Source: an uncultured Clostridia bacterium (GTDB lineage: Bacteria > Bacillota > Clostridia > Peptostreptococcales > Anaerovoracaceae). Taken from it: a stretch of DNA of 32,582 nt. The position numbers and the translations under genes are program-made. Positions within the stretch are counted from its first letter, which is position 1. The number at the start of each line of letters is the position of its first letter. Below the pieces are notes generated by a model. The model was not told where the DNA came from. It was given only the letters and a program-made list of their open reading frames with translations, and did not search any database. The stretch is taken from contig CALLHZ010000102.1 in NCBI GenBank assembly GCA_938009115.1, positions 1 through 32,582 of the forward strand, read 5' to 3'. This document shows positions 24,271 through 32,374 of the stretch, one piece after another.

Positions 24271-25876
24271 GCTGGAAAAAGAACAATACGGGCTGATTTG
24301 GGAAAACTATTGCGGGTTCCTTGATTTGACCATGGACGAATATATGGCGATCCAGAAAAGGCTTATGGAAGAGCAGATCCGGATGTGGTCCCGTTCAACG
24401 CTGGGGCAGTCGATCCTGCGAGGCCGCTCGCCCAAAACCATCGAAGAATTCCGCAAAATGGTGCCTCTCACTTCCTACGAGGACTATTCCGATATCCTTT
24501 TACAGAAAAAGGGCGATCTGCTGCCCGACAACCCGGTGATCTGGATCCAGACTACCTGGGAAGGCGGCAAACATCCGATCAAAGTCGCCCCTTATACACG
24601 AAGCATGCTGGACACTTTCAGCACCAATGTGGCTGCCTGCCTGATTCTTGCCACCACAACCCAAAAGGGCCACATCAATGTGGACCCCCGCGATAAACTT
24701 CTCTACGGACTGGCGCCTTTGCCTTATGCCACAGGACTGCTGCCCCATGCGCTCAACGAGCATATCGATATTCAGTTCCTGCCGCCCGTCAAGGAAGCGG
24801 AGCACATGACTTTTTCGGAGCGGAACAAGCTGGGCTTCAAAATGGCCATGCAGCAGGACGTGGAGCTGTTTTTCGGCTTGGGAAGCGTTGCTTATGCCAT
24901 CAGCTTGAGCCTGGGTTCCACTTCTTCCTCCGGAGGATTTTCCTCGCTGCTGAAATGCAAGCTCAAAATGGTCTGGCGGATCCTCAAGGCCCGGCAGGCA
25001 TGCAGGAAAGAGAGTCGCAGTCTGGAGCCCAGAGATCTTTTCAAGCTGAAAGGATTTATGGTGGCAGGAACCGACAACAACAGCTATAAAGACGATCTGG
25101 AAGCCTTGTGGGGCATTCGTCCCATGGAAATTTTCGCAGGCACGGAGCCGTCCCTGATCGGTACTGAAACCTGGACCCGGAGCGGGATGTATTTCTTCCC
25201 TGATTCCTGCTTCTATGAATTCATCCCCGAAAAAGATATGCTGCGGAGCATGGACGATCCTGACTACGTCCCGCCGACTTACCTGATGGATCAGGTGATC
25301 CCCGGAGAAAAATACGAAATCGTCCTGACAGTTTTAAAGGGTGGCGCCTTTGCCCGTTACCGGGTGGGCGACGTGTACCGCTGCGCAGGCCTTTCCAGCA
25401 AAGAAGACGAGACGGTCATTCCCCGTTTTGAATATGTTGACCGGGTCCCGTCCATTATCGACATAGCCGGCTTTACGCGCATCTCCCGTGACAGCATCCA
25501 GCACGCCATCGATTTGTCGGGCTTTGCCGTCAGCGGTTGGACTGCCTGCAAGGCCTACACCGAAAAAAATCACCCTTATATGCAGCTGTTCATTGAAATG
25601 GAAAAAGAAGAGCTGGTTCAGCGCGCGGTCACAACGGAGATCATTAAGGATATCCTGACTACTTATTTCAAATATATCGACCAGGATTACCGCGACCTGA
25701 AAAAGATCCTCGGCATGGATCCGCTGATCGTGACAGCCCTCCGGTGCGGTACCTTTGCAGCATATGAAAGAAAATACGGAAAGACCATCGTTAAAATGAA
25801 TCCGGCAAAATATGATCTGGACGACTTGCTGCGCCTGCAGGAGATCGACCCTGCCGAAAGGCGGGTGCACCGATGA
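24254..25876 (+). CDS. GH3-family acyl-adenylating/amidosynthetase-like protein
   Basis: A 540-residue protein of the GH3 family, named after plant enzymes that activate a carboxylic acid with ATP and join it to an amino acid. Recognised from the domain layout and motifs: the region IRGRSPKTIEEFRKMVPLT-like start, the second ATP motif GTEPSLIG (G296-E298) and the strong third motif RYRVGD (368-373) before a flexible C-terminal domain. The first motif, normally SSGT-S/T-GG-x-x-K, here reads QTTWEGGKHPIK (99-110), so the usual Ser/Gly/Thr phosphate loop is altered. The substrate is unknown. It overlaps both neighbours (17 and four bases), so the three proteins are made together. Confidence 0.82.
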   Translation: MNLKDKLEKEQYGLIWENYCGFLDLTMDEYMAIQKRLMEEQIRMWSRSTLGQSILRGRSPKTIEEFRKMVPLTSYEDYSDILLQKKGDLLPDNPVIWIQTTWEGGKHPIKVAPYTRSMLDTFSTNVAACLILATTTQKGHINVDPRDKLLYGLAPLPYATGLLPHALNEHIDIQFLPPVKEAEHMTFSERNKLGFKMAMQQDVELFFGLGSVAYAISLSLGSTSSSGGFSSLLKCKLKMVWRILKARQACRKESRSLEPRDLFKLKGFMVAGTDNNSYKDDLEALWGIRPMEIFAGTEPSLIGTETWTRSGMYFFPDSCFYEFIPEKDMLRSMDDPDYVPPTYLMDQVIPGEKYEIVLTVLKGGAFARYRVGDVYRCAGLSSKEDETVIPRFEYVDRVPSIIDIAGFTRISRDSIQHAIDLSGFAVSGWTACKAYTEKNHPYMQLFIEMEKEELVQRAVTTEIIKDILTTYFKYIDQDYRDLKKILGMDPLIVTALRCGTFAAYERKYGKTIVKMNPAKYDLDDLLRLQEIDPAERRVHR

Positions 25877-28395
25877 CCAGCGGTCTTTTCGAGTATTTTT
25901 CAAGTATTGCGGTCCTCAGTTATCTTTTCATGTTGATGATTTTCATCAATGCGGAAAAAGACAACCTGATCCAGGCTTTCAAGCTTCTTCTGCTGGCCAT
26001 GATTTTCTGGACCGGCGGCTCCCTTCTGATGCGGGTGCAGTTCTGGCCGACTTACGTCTTTTGGTATCACGTCTCGCTGGGCGGCATGTTTCTCATCATG
26101 TTCAGCTATTTCAAGTTCATCACTGCGTTTATCGGCGCCGAGCGGAAATTCTTTAACCGGCTGTACTTTGTCCTGCTGCTTGCCTGCTTCTTAATCAATA
26201 TCCCCTCCGGCCTTCTGATGCGCTGGCCGACCATCGTCACCGTAAACGGTGTATCACAGATGGTCTACGATGACATTTCCGCTTTCGCGGCGGTGGTGTT
26301 TATCATGCCTGCTGCCATCGCCATCCACCTGCTGCTTTTGATCTATGAAAAGTGCAAACGGAATATGGCGCTCCGAAAGAAAATAACGCCCATATTGATC
26401 GGCATCCTGATCCTTTTCGCCGGGAACTTTGCCATCGTTCTTCCTTTTTTTCGCGGATTTCCCATGGATATCCTGGCTGGTGTGGTCAATGCGGTCTTCC
26501 TGATCTTTACGTTGGTAAAGCGCAAGCTCTTCAAGCTTAAAATGATAGCCTCGGAAAGCGTCGGGTATCTGCTCTGCGTGGTTTTAGGATTTTTGGCGTT
26601 CTACTCCCTGCTGCCGTACATGGACAAGATCATTTCGGCATGGCCGCGACTGCTGGACGGCAACGCACTTCCGCTCTATCTTGTCAGTTTTGTGTTGATC
26701 GTTTCCCTCCTTTTGATATTGTGGAAAAAAGTCATCACCAACATTTTTGTAAGGGAAGAAGAACACCAGAACGAGATCTTGCGAACCTTCAGCGCCGAGG
26801 CTTCCCGCAGTCTGGACCTGAAGACCATCTTCGAAAACACGGTCTCCGCCATCGCCCGGGCAACCGATATACTGGGGATCTTTATCAGCATCCCGGAAAG
26901 CGAAAACGGCGATTTTATCATGCGCTACAGCGACCAGTCCCTGGCCGATCTGTCCTTCGTCATACGGAGGGACAGCCCCATCGTCTCCTGGCTGGAAAAG
27001 CACGAGGAATGCCTGAGCATGGAAGAGTTCACGCATTCCGTTGCCTACAAATCCATGTGGGAATCGGAAAAAATGCAGCTGGCGAAAATGAACATCTCCC
27101 ATTGCATCAGCCTGAAGGACGACAGCAGTCTGATCGGCATCATCCTGTTTTCGCAGCAAGGCAGAAAGAGCAAACTGTCCGAGCGGGATCTCAGTACCAT
27201 TTCTTCCATCGGCGCAGTGGCGTCCATTGCCATCAAAAACGCGCACACCTACGAAACGGCTTATTGGGAAGCCAGGACCGATCATTTGACAGGCACCCTG
27301 AACCGGAGATATTTTTACGAAACGCTCCAGGATGAATTCAACAAAAACCGGGACCTGTCACTGGCCCTAATGATCATCAATGTTGATGATTTTAAACTGT
27401 TCAATCAATTATATGGAGTCAAAAACGGGGATCAGGCGCTGCAGACGATCGCCCAGTTGATCCGTGAGACGGTCGGGAAAGGCTGTCATGTGGCTCGTTA
27501 CGGCGGAAAAGAATTCGCGGTAATCATGCCGGGGTACGACGTGTATGCCGTCAAACGCATCGCCGAATCCATCCGGGACCAGATCGGCGACATTCGCCGC
27601 TATTCTGCGGACTACCACCAAAAGCGTCTGACAGTGAGCATCGGGATCAGCGTATATCCCTACGGGGCCCAGTCCGTCAAGGAACTGGTGGAAAACGCCG
27701 ATCAGGCGATCTATCAAATCAAAAGAAAAGGTAAAAATGCCATCAAGGTTTTCGATACCTTTGTTCAGAATCGGGAAATCGTGGTTCAGGAACCTGACTA
27801 CGCCAACATCTACGATGAGTACAAATCGACCATCTACGCGCTGACCGCCGCCATCGATGCGAAAGACCATTATACATTCAACCATTCGGACAATGTGGCC
27901 GTTTATGCCACAGAACTGGCCAAGGCCGTCCGCCTGAGCGAAGACATCGTTGAAAACATCCGTCAGGCTGCCCTGCTCCACGACGTAGGGAAAATCGGTA
28001 TTCCCGAACGGATCCTGAACAAGCCGGAGAGGTTGTCGGCCGATGAATTTGAAATCATGAAAGGACACGTGGAGGCGTCCATCGACATCATACGCCACCT
28101 CCCGTCCCTGGATTACGTCGTTCCTGCCGTTTTGGGGCACCATGAGCGCTTCGACGGGACCGGATACCCCAGACGCATTGCGGGAGAGGACATTCCCTTG
28201 ACGGCCCGCATCCTCTGTGTGGCGGACTCCTTCGACGCTATGATCTCAGAGCGGTGCTACAAGCCTGCAGTACCGATCCAAGAAGCGCTGATGCGGATCG
28301 AGGAAAGCGCCGGCTACCAGTTCGACCCTGTCCTCGCAGACCGCTTTGTGGAGATGGTCCGTACCAACAAGCTGGAGATCCGATCCAGACGATAA
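25873..28395 (+). CDS. Membrane sensor with GAF, degenerate GGDEF and HD-GYP domains
   Basis: An 840-residue c-di-GMP signalling protein. The N-terminal third has about eight or nine membrane helices, like histidine-kinase 7TM sensing regions. A GAF-like domain follows (about 310-460), then a GGDEF domain (from TDHLTGTLNRRYFYETLQ near 474) whose signature is GGKEF (544-548). Loss of the third-position acidic residue suggests no cyclase activity. The C-terminal HD-GYP domain is intact: HD at 703-704 in LLHDVGKIGIPERIL and HHERFDGTGYP from 756. It should degrade c-di-GMP, with the GGKEF possibly binding GTP as a regulator. The start overlaps the GH3 stop by four bases. Its stop is nine bases from the convergent mutY stop. 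Confidence 0.92.
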   Translation: MTSGLFEYFSSIAVLSYLFMLMIFINAEKDNLIQAFKLLLLAMIFWTGGSLLMRVQFWPTYVFWYHVSLGGMFLIMFSYFKFITAFIGAERKFFNRLYFVLLLACFLINIPSGLLMRWPTIVTVNGVSQMVYDDISAFAAVVFIMPAAIAIHLLLLIYEKCKRNMALRKKITPILIGILILFAGNFAIVLPFFRGFPMDILAGVVNAVFLIFTLVKRKLFKLKMIASESVGYLLCVVLGFLAFYSLLPYMDKIISAWPRLLDGNALPLYLVSFVLIVSLLLILWKKVITNIFVREEEHQNEILRTFSAEASRSLDLKTIFENTVSAIARATDILGIFISIPESENGDFIMRYSDQSLADLSFVIRRDSPIVSWLEKHEECLSMEEFTHSVAYKSMWESEKMQLAKMNISHCISLKDDSSLIGIILFSQQGRKSKLSERDLSTISSIGAVASIAIKNAHTYETAYWEARTDHLTGTLNRRYFYETLQDEFNKNRDLSLALMIINVDDFKLFNQLYGVKNGDQALQTIAQLIRETVGKGCHVARYGGKEFAVIMPGYDVYAVKRIAESIRDQIGDIRRYSADYHQKRLTVSIGISVYPYGAQSVKELVENADQAIYQIKRKGKNAIKVFDTFVQNREIVVQEPDYANIYDEYKSTIYALTAAIDAKDHYTFNHSDNVAVYATELAKAVRLSEDIVENIRQAALLHDVGKIGIPERILNKPERLSADEFEIMKGHVEASIDIIRHLPSLDYVVPAVLGHHERFDGTGYPRRIAGEDIPLTARILCVADSFDAMISERCYKPAVPIQEALMRIEESAGYQFDPVLADRFVEMVRTNKLEIRSRR

Positions 28396-28404
28396 ACTTT
28401 TAGA

Positions 28405-29454
28405 TCACCGCCAGAGACCGGGCAGATCCAAATAATAACGAAACGCAGCCGGAACCGGATAGCGGGCCGCCAAATCTTCGGCCGAAACCCAGACCCAACG
28501 CTCCGGTTCTTTGTTTTGAACCGGGGCAATACGAAATGCATGCATATGCCACTCCAGATGAGTGAATACATGTTTTGCAGAAGGCAAGGGCTCGATATTC
28601 GGCGCCGTGATCCCCCATTTTCTCAGCATATGCAAGCAATCCGCTTCGTCCGGCCATCCTTCAATGCCCGGAGGCTCCCACAGATTCTCAAGCAGGCTGC
28701 CTTCTACCCTTCTCTGCAAGGCCAGCTTTTCATCCAGGAAGATTAGAAAAAATGTTTTCCTTTGAACTTTCCGGGCCTTTCTTTCTGTACGGCGCGGAAT
28801 TTCTGAGGTCTTCCCTTGTTCATACGCTCTGCACTGCCCGCATAGCGGACACTTTTGGCAAAGAGGCATGCCGTTGGGAAGACAGATCGTAGCGCCCAGA
28901 TCCATCAAAGCCTGATTGAAATCTCCCGGCCGATTTGAAGGGATCCAGGAGGAAAGCTCCGATGTCAGTTTCTTGCGAAGGATGCTGTCATCGATGCTCT
29001 CTTCAAGACCCTTCAGACGGGCCATGATGCGAAACACGTTTCCATCGGCTGCCGGAACGGGCCTGCCGAAAGCAATAGAGGCAATAGCACCGGCCGTATA
29101 AAGTCCGATCCCGGGCAGTCGGCGCAGTTCGGAAACATCCCCGGGCAGCCGCCCTGCATATTGTTGGATCACCTGTACGGCAGCTTTTTTCAGATTCGCC
29201 GCTCTCCTGTAATAACCCAGGCCCTCCCATAGTTTCAGCAACGCCTCGTCGGAAATCTGCGCCAGGCATTCGACCGAGGGTACTGCCTCCACGAAACGTA
29301 AGTAGTAAGGTATAACTGTCTCAACACGGGTCTGCTGCAGCATGATTTCCGAGACCCAAACCCGATAAGGATCTGTGTCTTTTCTCCAGGGCAGATCCCG
29401 TCTGCCGCTGTCGTACCATTTCAATAAACTTGTTTGTATCATTCCGACATCCAT
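28405..29454 (-). CDS. mutY: Adenine DNA glycosylase MutY
   Basis: Removes adenine mispaired with 8-oxoguanine. It has 349 residues from the ATG at 29454, which follows GGAGGCGGCAGTG; a longer open frame upstream lacks coding character. Catalytic Glu36 is in VSEIMLQQT, the helix-hairpin-helix is LPGIGLYTAGAI, and catalytic Asp137 is in ADGNVFRI. The Fe-S cluster ligands are C191, C199, C202 and C208, with a seven-residue first gap (CLPNGMPLC) instead of the six in E. coli. A C-terminal NUDIX-like 8-oxoG recognition domain is present (LLENLWEPPGIE, KHVFTHLEWHMHAF). Confidence 0.95.
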   Translation of the reverse strand: MDVGMIQTSLLKWYDSGRRDLPWRKDTDPYRVWVSEIMLQQTRVETVIPYYLRFVEAVPSVECLAQISDEALLKLWEGLGYYRRAANLKKAAVQVIQQYAGRLPGDVSELRRLPGIGLYTAGAIASIAFGRPVPAADGNVFRIMARLKGLEESIDDSILRKKLTSELSSWIPSNRPGDFNQALMDLGATICLPNGMPLCQKCPLCGQCRAYEQGKTSEIPRRTERKARKVQRKTFFLIFLDEKLALQRRVEGSLLENLWEPPGIEGWPDEADCLHMLRKWGITAPNIEPLPSAKHVFTHLEWHMHAFRIAPVQNKEPERWVWVSAEDLAARYPVPAAFRYYLDLPGLWR

Positions 29455-29491
29455 CACTGCCGCCTCCGTTCTGCCGCCTTTGCATCCAGAA

Positions 29492-29520
29492 ATTATATCC
29501 GGATTCGAGTTCTTTCGCAA
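29492..29520 (-). promoter_or_regulatory. Sigma-A promoter of mutY
   Basis: On the minus strand TTGCGA (29520-29515) and a consensus TATAAT (29497-29492) are separated by 17 bases, 38 bases before the chosen start codon. Confidence 0.75.
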
Positions 29521-29613
29521 TCTTTGCCTTATGAAGAAAAACTTCTTTTCATTTTCAATGGAAGTAGTATAATAAATTACCAAAATATTTGCGTTTTTTT
29601 ATATACAAAACGC

Positions 29614-29641
29614 TGGACATTTGTGTTAAATAGTATACAAT
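29614..29641 (+). promoter_or_regulatory. Probable promoter of the secreted-protein operon
   Basis: TGGACA (29614-29619), 16-base spacer, TACAAT (29636-29641), each one mismatch from consensus. The predicted start falls at the left edge of the 25-bp palindrome. Confidence 0.6.
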
Positions 29642-29645
29642 TCAA

Positions 29646-29670
29646 TTAAATAAGAATAATTCTTATTTAA
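29646..29670. promoter_or_regulatory. Perfect 25-bp palindrome, likely operator
   Basis: Twelve-base arms TTAAATAAGAAT and their exact complement flank a single A. The inner part has the 7-1-7 shape of Fur-family boxes, and five of seven positions per half match the Fur consensus TGATAAT. It lies at the predicted transcription start, where binding would repress. An RNA hairpin role is less likely since the stem is almost all A-U. Confidence 0.75.
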
Positions 29671-29711
29671 CCTCAAAAAGGAAGCGACCGGAACCTGCGG
29701 CACAGAGTAAC

Positions 29712-30152
29712 ATGCGATACAGACAAAACTACAAGCGAATCTTTTGCATCCTATGTTTGAGCCTTTTGATTTCAACGCTTGCAGCCTTTGCCGAAAGCGA
29801 AGTATCTGTGTACGTCAACGGATCACCTGTCGTAGCCGATACGCCGGCAGTTATCCAGAATGGAAGGGCCATGCTCCCGTTCCGAAGCATATTGAACGCT
29901 TTAGGCGTGAGCAACGAGTCCATCTGCTGGAACGCCGGCTCCCGGAGCATTGAGATTCGGCACGAGGGCACTTACATATTTCTGATGATCGGCAGCGATT
30001 TCGCTTTGGTCAACGATTCGCCGATGACACTGGAATCTCCGCCGTTGATACGGGACGGCCGGACACTGGTGCCGATCCGATTCATTTCCGAAGCCCTGGA
30101 CGCAGCAGTCGCCTGGGACGCCGCCACGAAAACCGTATCCATCACGCAATAG
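29712..30152 (+). CDS. Secreted copper-amine-oxidase N-terminal-domain (stalk-like) protein
   Basis: A 146-residue exported protein. The signal peptide spans about 1-27 (RIFCILCLSLLISTLAAFA-E). The rest is one Cu_amine_oxidN1 domain built of two repeats: VSVYVNGSPVVAD...RAMLPFRSILNALG and FALVNDSPMTLES...RTLVPIRFISEALDAAVAWD. In clostridia these domains occur in cell-surface and wall-binding proteins; no oxidase catalysis is implied. The ribosome binding site is weak (AGAG at 29706), and the purine-rich AAAAAGGAAG lies too far upstream. It is ten bases from the next secreted-protein gene, with which it shares a promoter. Confidence 0.85.
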   Translation: MRYRQNYKRIFCILCLSLLISTLAAFAESEVSVYVNGSPVVADTPAVIQNGRAMLPFRSILNALGVSNESICWNAGSRSIEIRHEGTYIFLMIGSDFALVNDSPMTLESPPLIRDGRTLVPIRFISEALDAAVAWDAATKTVSITQ

Positions 30153-30162
30153 GAGTATCCAA

Positions 30163-32307
30163 ATGAGAACACGCCGCCTCCTTTCCATAGGATTGACAAT
30201 CGTCCTGCTGCTGGCGAATACCGCTGCGGTTTTTGCTGTTCCTGTTGCTGAGCCGGATCCGGAAGCGATGGCGGTTTATATCAACAACAATTTCAACGCC
30301 GCAGCCGGATCCTCGGGCATCGAAGGGGATTTGTATACGGCAAACGGCAGCATCACCTTCAGCGGAAGGACTTTCGTTACGGGAACGATTTATCGAAAAG
30401 CCGGAACTCCTTATTCTTACCCTCTCTACGGCACGGACTATTACGATGTCAGCTATACCGAATATGCGGATAAGGATGTCGAACTTGCAGAGACCTCTTA
30501 TGACGCCGCTTTTCCGAACCTTGCGGATGCCCCGGCTATTGGGAATTATACAGCCGTTGAGTCGAACAACAAAGCGCTGCTGATCGACCAGGACATTCAC
30601 ATCGGCAAGCTCGATATTACGAAGTCGAAAAGCGTAACATTCAACACCGGCAGCGGCGACCTGCACGTCGTGATAGACACGCTCAACATTACATCCTGGC
30701 TCGTGATGCAGGTCACAGGCGCCAACACATTGTACCTTTATGTGAATGATTACACCGGAACCCAGCCGGTTTTGATCGACAACACCTCCGACGACCCGGG
30801 ACGAGTCTATATCGTAGCGCATGACTATCTGCCGCTTCATGCATCCGTTCCTTTCTACGGGAACGTGGTTTATACCGGCGTCGCCGGCATTGTCAGCCCC
30901 ACCAATTTTTCCATCATCGGAAGCCTCATCACCGACGCTTCGTCCGTAAGCCTCCCCAACAACGATGGACTTACCGGTCTGCTCTATGCACCCAATGCAG
31001 CCGTCACCCTGGGCGGATCCAGCCATGTCACGGGACGTCTGGTCGCCGACAGCCTCAATATGGCCGGCAGCAACACCCGCGTCAATTACGGCTCTCTATA
31101 TGCTTCTCTCGATCTGCCCGAGGCAATGCTGGAGGCCACCGTTTATACAGTGAACGCTGCGGTCAGCCCCACAGGCGCAGGCACCGTGACACCCACTTAT
31201 GCCGAGATCACCGAAGGCGAGAGTGTCCATTTTACGGTTTCTCCCGCGGAAGGCTATCAGTTTACCGGATTTACATCCTCGGATCCGTCGATGGTCCCCG
31301 ATGCCGGCGGCAACATGACAGTGACAGGCAATGTGACGATCACGGCAGTCTTCGCTCCGGTAGTCGTGGATCCGGAATATCCCAACGGACTTTTGGGCGA
31401 GTATTATGACGAAAGCAATCTGACCAACCCTTCCGCGCTTCGCATGAAACGGATCGACAGCAGCATCGCTCATAATTTCGGTTATGCGGCTCCCGACCCT
31501 GTCATGGAGCCGGGCTACTTTTCCATTCGCTGGACCGGCTATCTGAAACCGACTGTAACCGGAGAATACACATTTAAAACCTATTCCGACGACGGTGTGA
31601 TCGTCACCATCGGCGATACGACTGTCATCGACAACTGGGGCTTGCTGAGTCTTGCCTACAGCATCTCCGACACACCCATCCATCTGGAGGCCGGCACTTA
31701 TTATCCAATCACAGTGGATTACCAGCAAATGCCCCTTTACGCTGCCGTATTCCTTTTCTGGGAGGCGGAAGGCGTACCTATGGGGCTGGTTCCGGAAGCC
31801 AACTTCTTTGTGGAGCAAGAAATCTATGACGCTTACATCACGCCGCAGTATTATAACCTTCTGCAGAAGACCGGGACAGGCCTGCGCACTGCGTTTTATG
31901 AAGTGAATGCAGGTGGCGAGATCGCCGAAACTCCTTCGCATACCACCGTCGGAGCCATCGATTATGACTGGATCCTGGATGCGCCGGACGGCATCACTAC
32001 GGACCGGTTCTATGGTGAAATGGATGGGTATATCGAAGCGAAATTTACGGAAGACACCACCTTGGTGTTTACGGTGGATGACGCGCTGCGGGTCTGGCTG
32101 GACGATGTGCTGGTGATCGATGTCTGGACATGGAACAGCAAAGAATCCTATGAGTATACATTCCCGGCTGTCGTGGGCACGAAGTATAAGATCCATATCG
32201 AATACATGGACAAAGGCATCGCCGCCTCCCTCTCCATGGGCTGGCAGGGTCAATCCCTTGAGTCCGAGGCGATACCGGCAAGGTACTTATACCAGCCGGC
32301 TGAATAA
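30163..32307 (+). CDS. Secreted multi-domain protein with two PA14 domains
   Basis: A 714-residue exported protein. The signal peptide ends near residue 25 (VFA-VPVAEP). Residues about 30-325 form a beta-rich region whose end (GLLYAPNAAVTLGGSSHVTGRLVADSLNMAG) resembles DUF7305/polymer-forming surface modules. A bacterial-repeat module follows (about 327-400, VNAAVSPTGAGTVTPTYAEITEGESV). Two PA14 domains come last: about 407-540 (GLLGEYYD, SIRWTGYLKP, YTFKTYSDDGV) and about 572-705 (AFYEVNAGGE, AKFTEDTTLVFTVDDALRVWLDDVLVID). PA14 domains bind carbohydrate and occur in adhesins and glycosidases; no catalytic domain and no sorting motif are seen, so how it is held on the cell is unclear. Confidence 0.88.
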   Translation: MRTRRLLSIGLTIVLLLANTAAVFAVPVAEPDPEAMAVYINNNFNAAAGSSGIEGDLYTANGSITFSGRTFVTGTIYRKAGTPYSYPLYGTDYYDVSYTEYADKDVELAETSYDAAFPNLADAPAIGNYTAVESNNKALLIDQDIHIGKLDITKSKSVTFNTGSGDLHVVIDTLNITSWLVMQVTGANTLYLYVNDYTGTQPVLIDNTSDDPGRVYIVAHDYLPLHASVPFYGNVVYTGVAGIVSPTNFSIIGSLITDASSVSLPNNDGLTGLLYAPNAAVTLGGSSHVTGRLVADSLNMAGSNTRVNYGSLYASLDLPEAMLEATVYTVNAAVSPTGAGTVTPTYAEITEGESVHFTVSPAEGYQFTGFTSSDPSMVPDAGGNMTVTGNVTITAVFAPVVVDPEYPNGLLGEYYDESNLTNPSALRMKRIDSSIAHNFGYAAPDPVMEPGYFSIRWTGYLKPTVTGEYTFKTYSDDGVIVTIGDTTVIDNWGLLSLAYSISDTPIHLEAGTYYPITVDYQQMPLYAAVFLFWEAEGVPMGLVPEANFFVEQEIYDAYITPQYYNLLQKTGTGLRTAFYEVNAGGEIAETPSHTTVGAIDYDWILDAPDGITTDRFYGEMDGYIEAKFTEDTTLVFTVDDALRVWLDDVLVIDVWTWNSKESYEYTFPAVVGTKYKIHIEYMDKGIAASLSMGWQGQSLESEAIPARYLYQPAE

Positions 32308-32319
32308 CCGTTTATCAGC

Positions 32320-32356
32320 AAAGGCCTGCTTCGAGAGAAGCAGGCCTTTTATTTTT
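32320..32356 (+). terminator. Terminator after the PA14 protein gene
   Basis: A perfect 13-bp stem (AAAGGCCTGCTTC with its complement) and GAGA loop are followed by TTATTTTT. On the minus strand it is also followed by T residues, so it could serve the right-edge reading frame too. Confidence 0.92.
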
Positions 32357-32374
32357 CAACGGCACATTGATCCT

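Noticed and set aside
28396..28404. Search for a terminator between the HD-GYP gene and mutY
   Set aside because: Only nine bases separate the convergent stops, and I saw no convincing hairpin with a T-run there.
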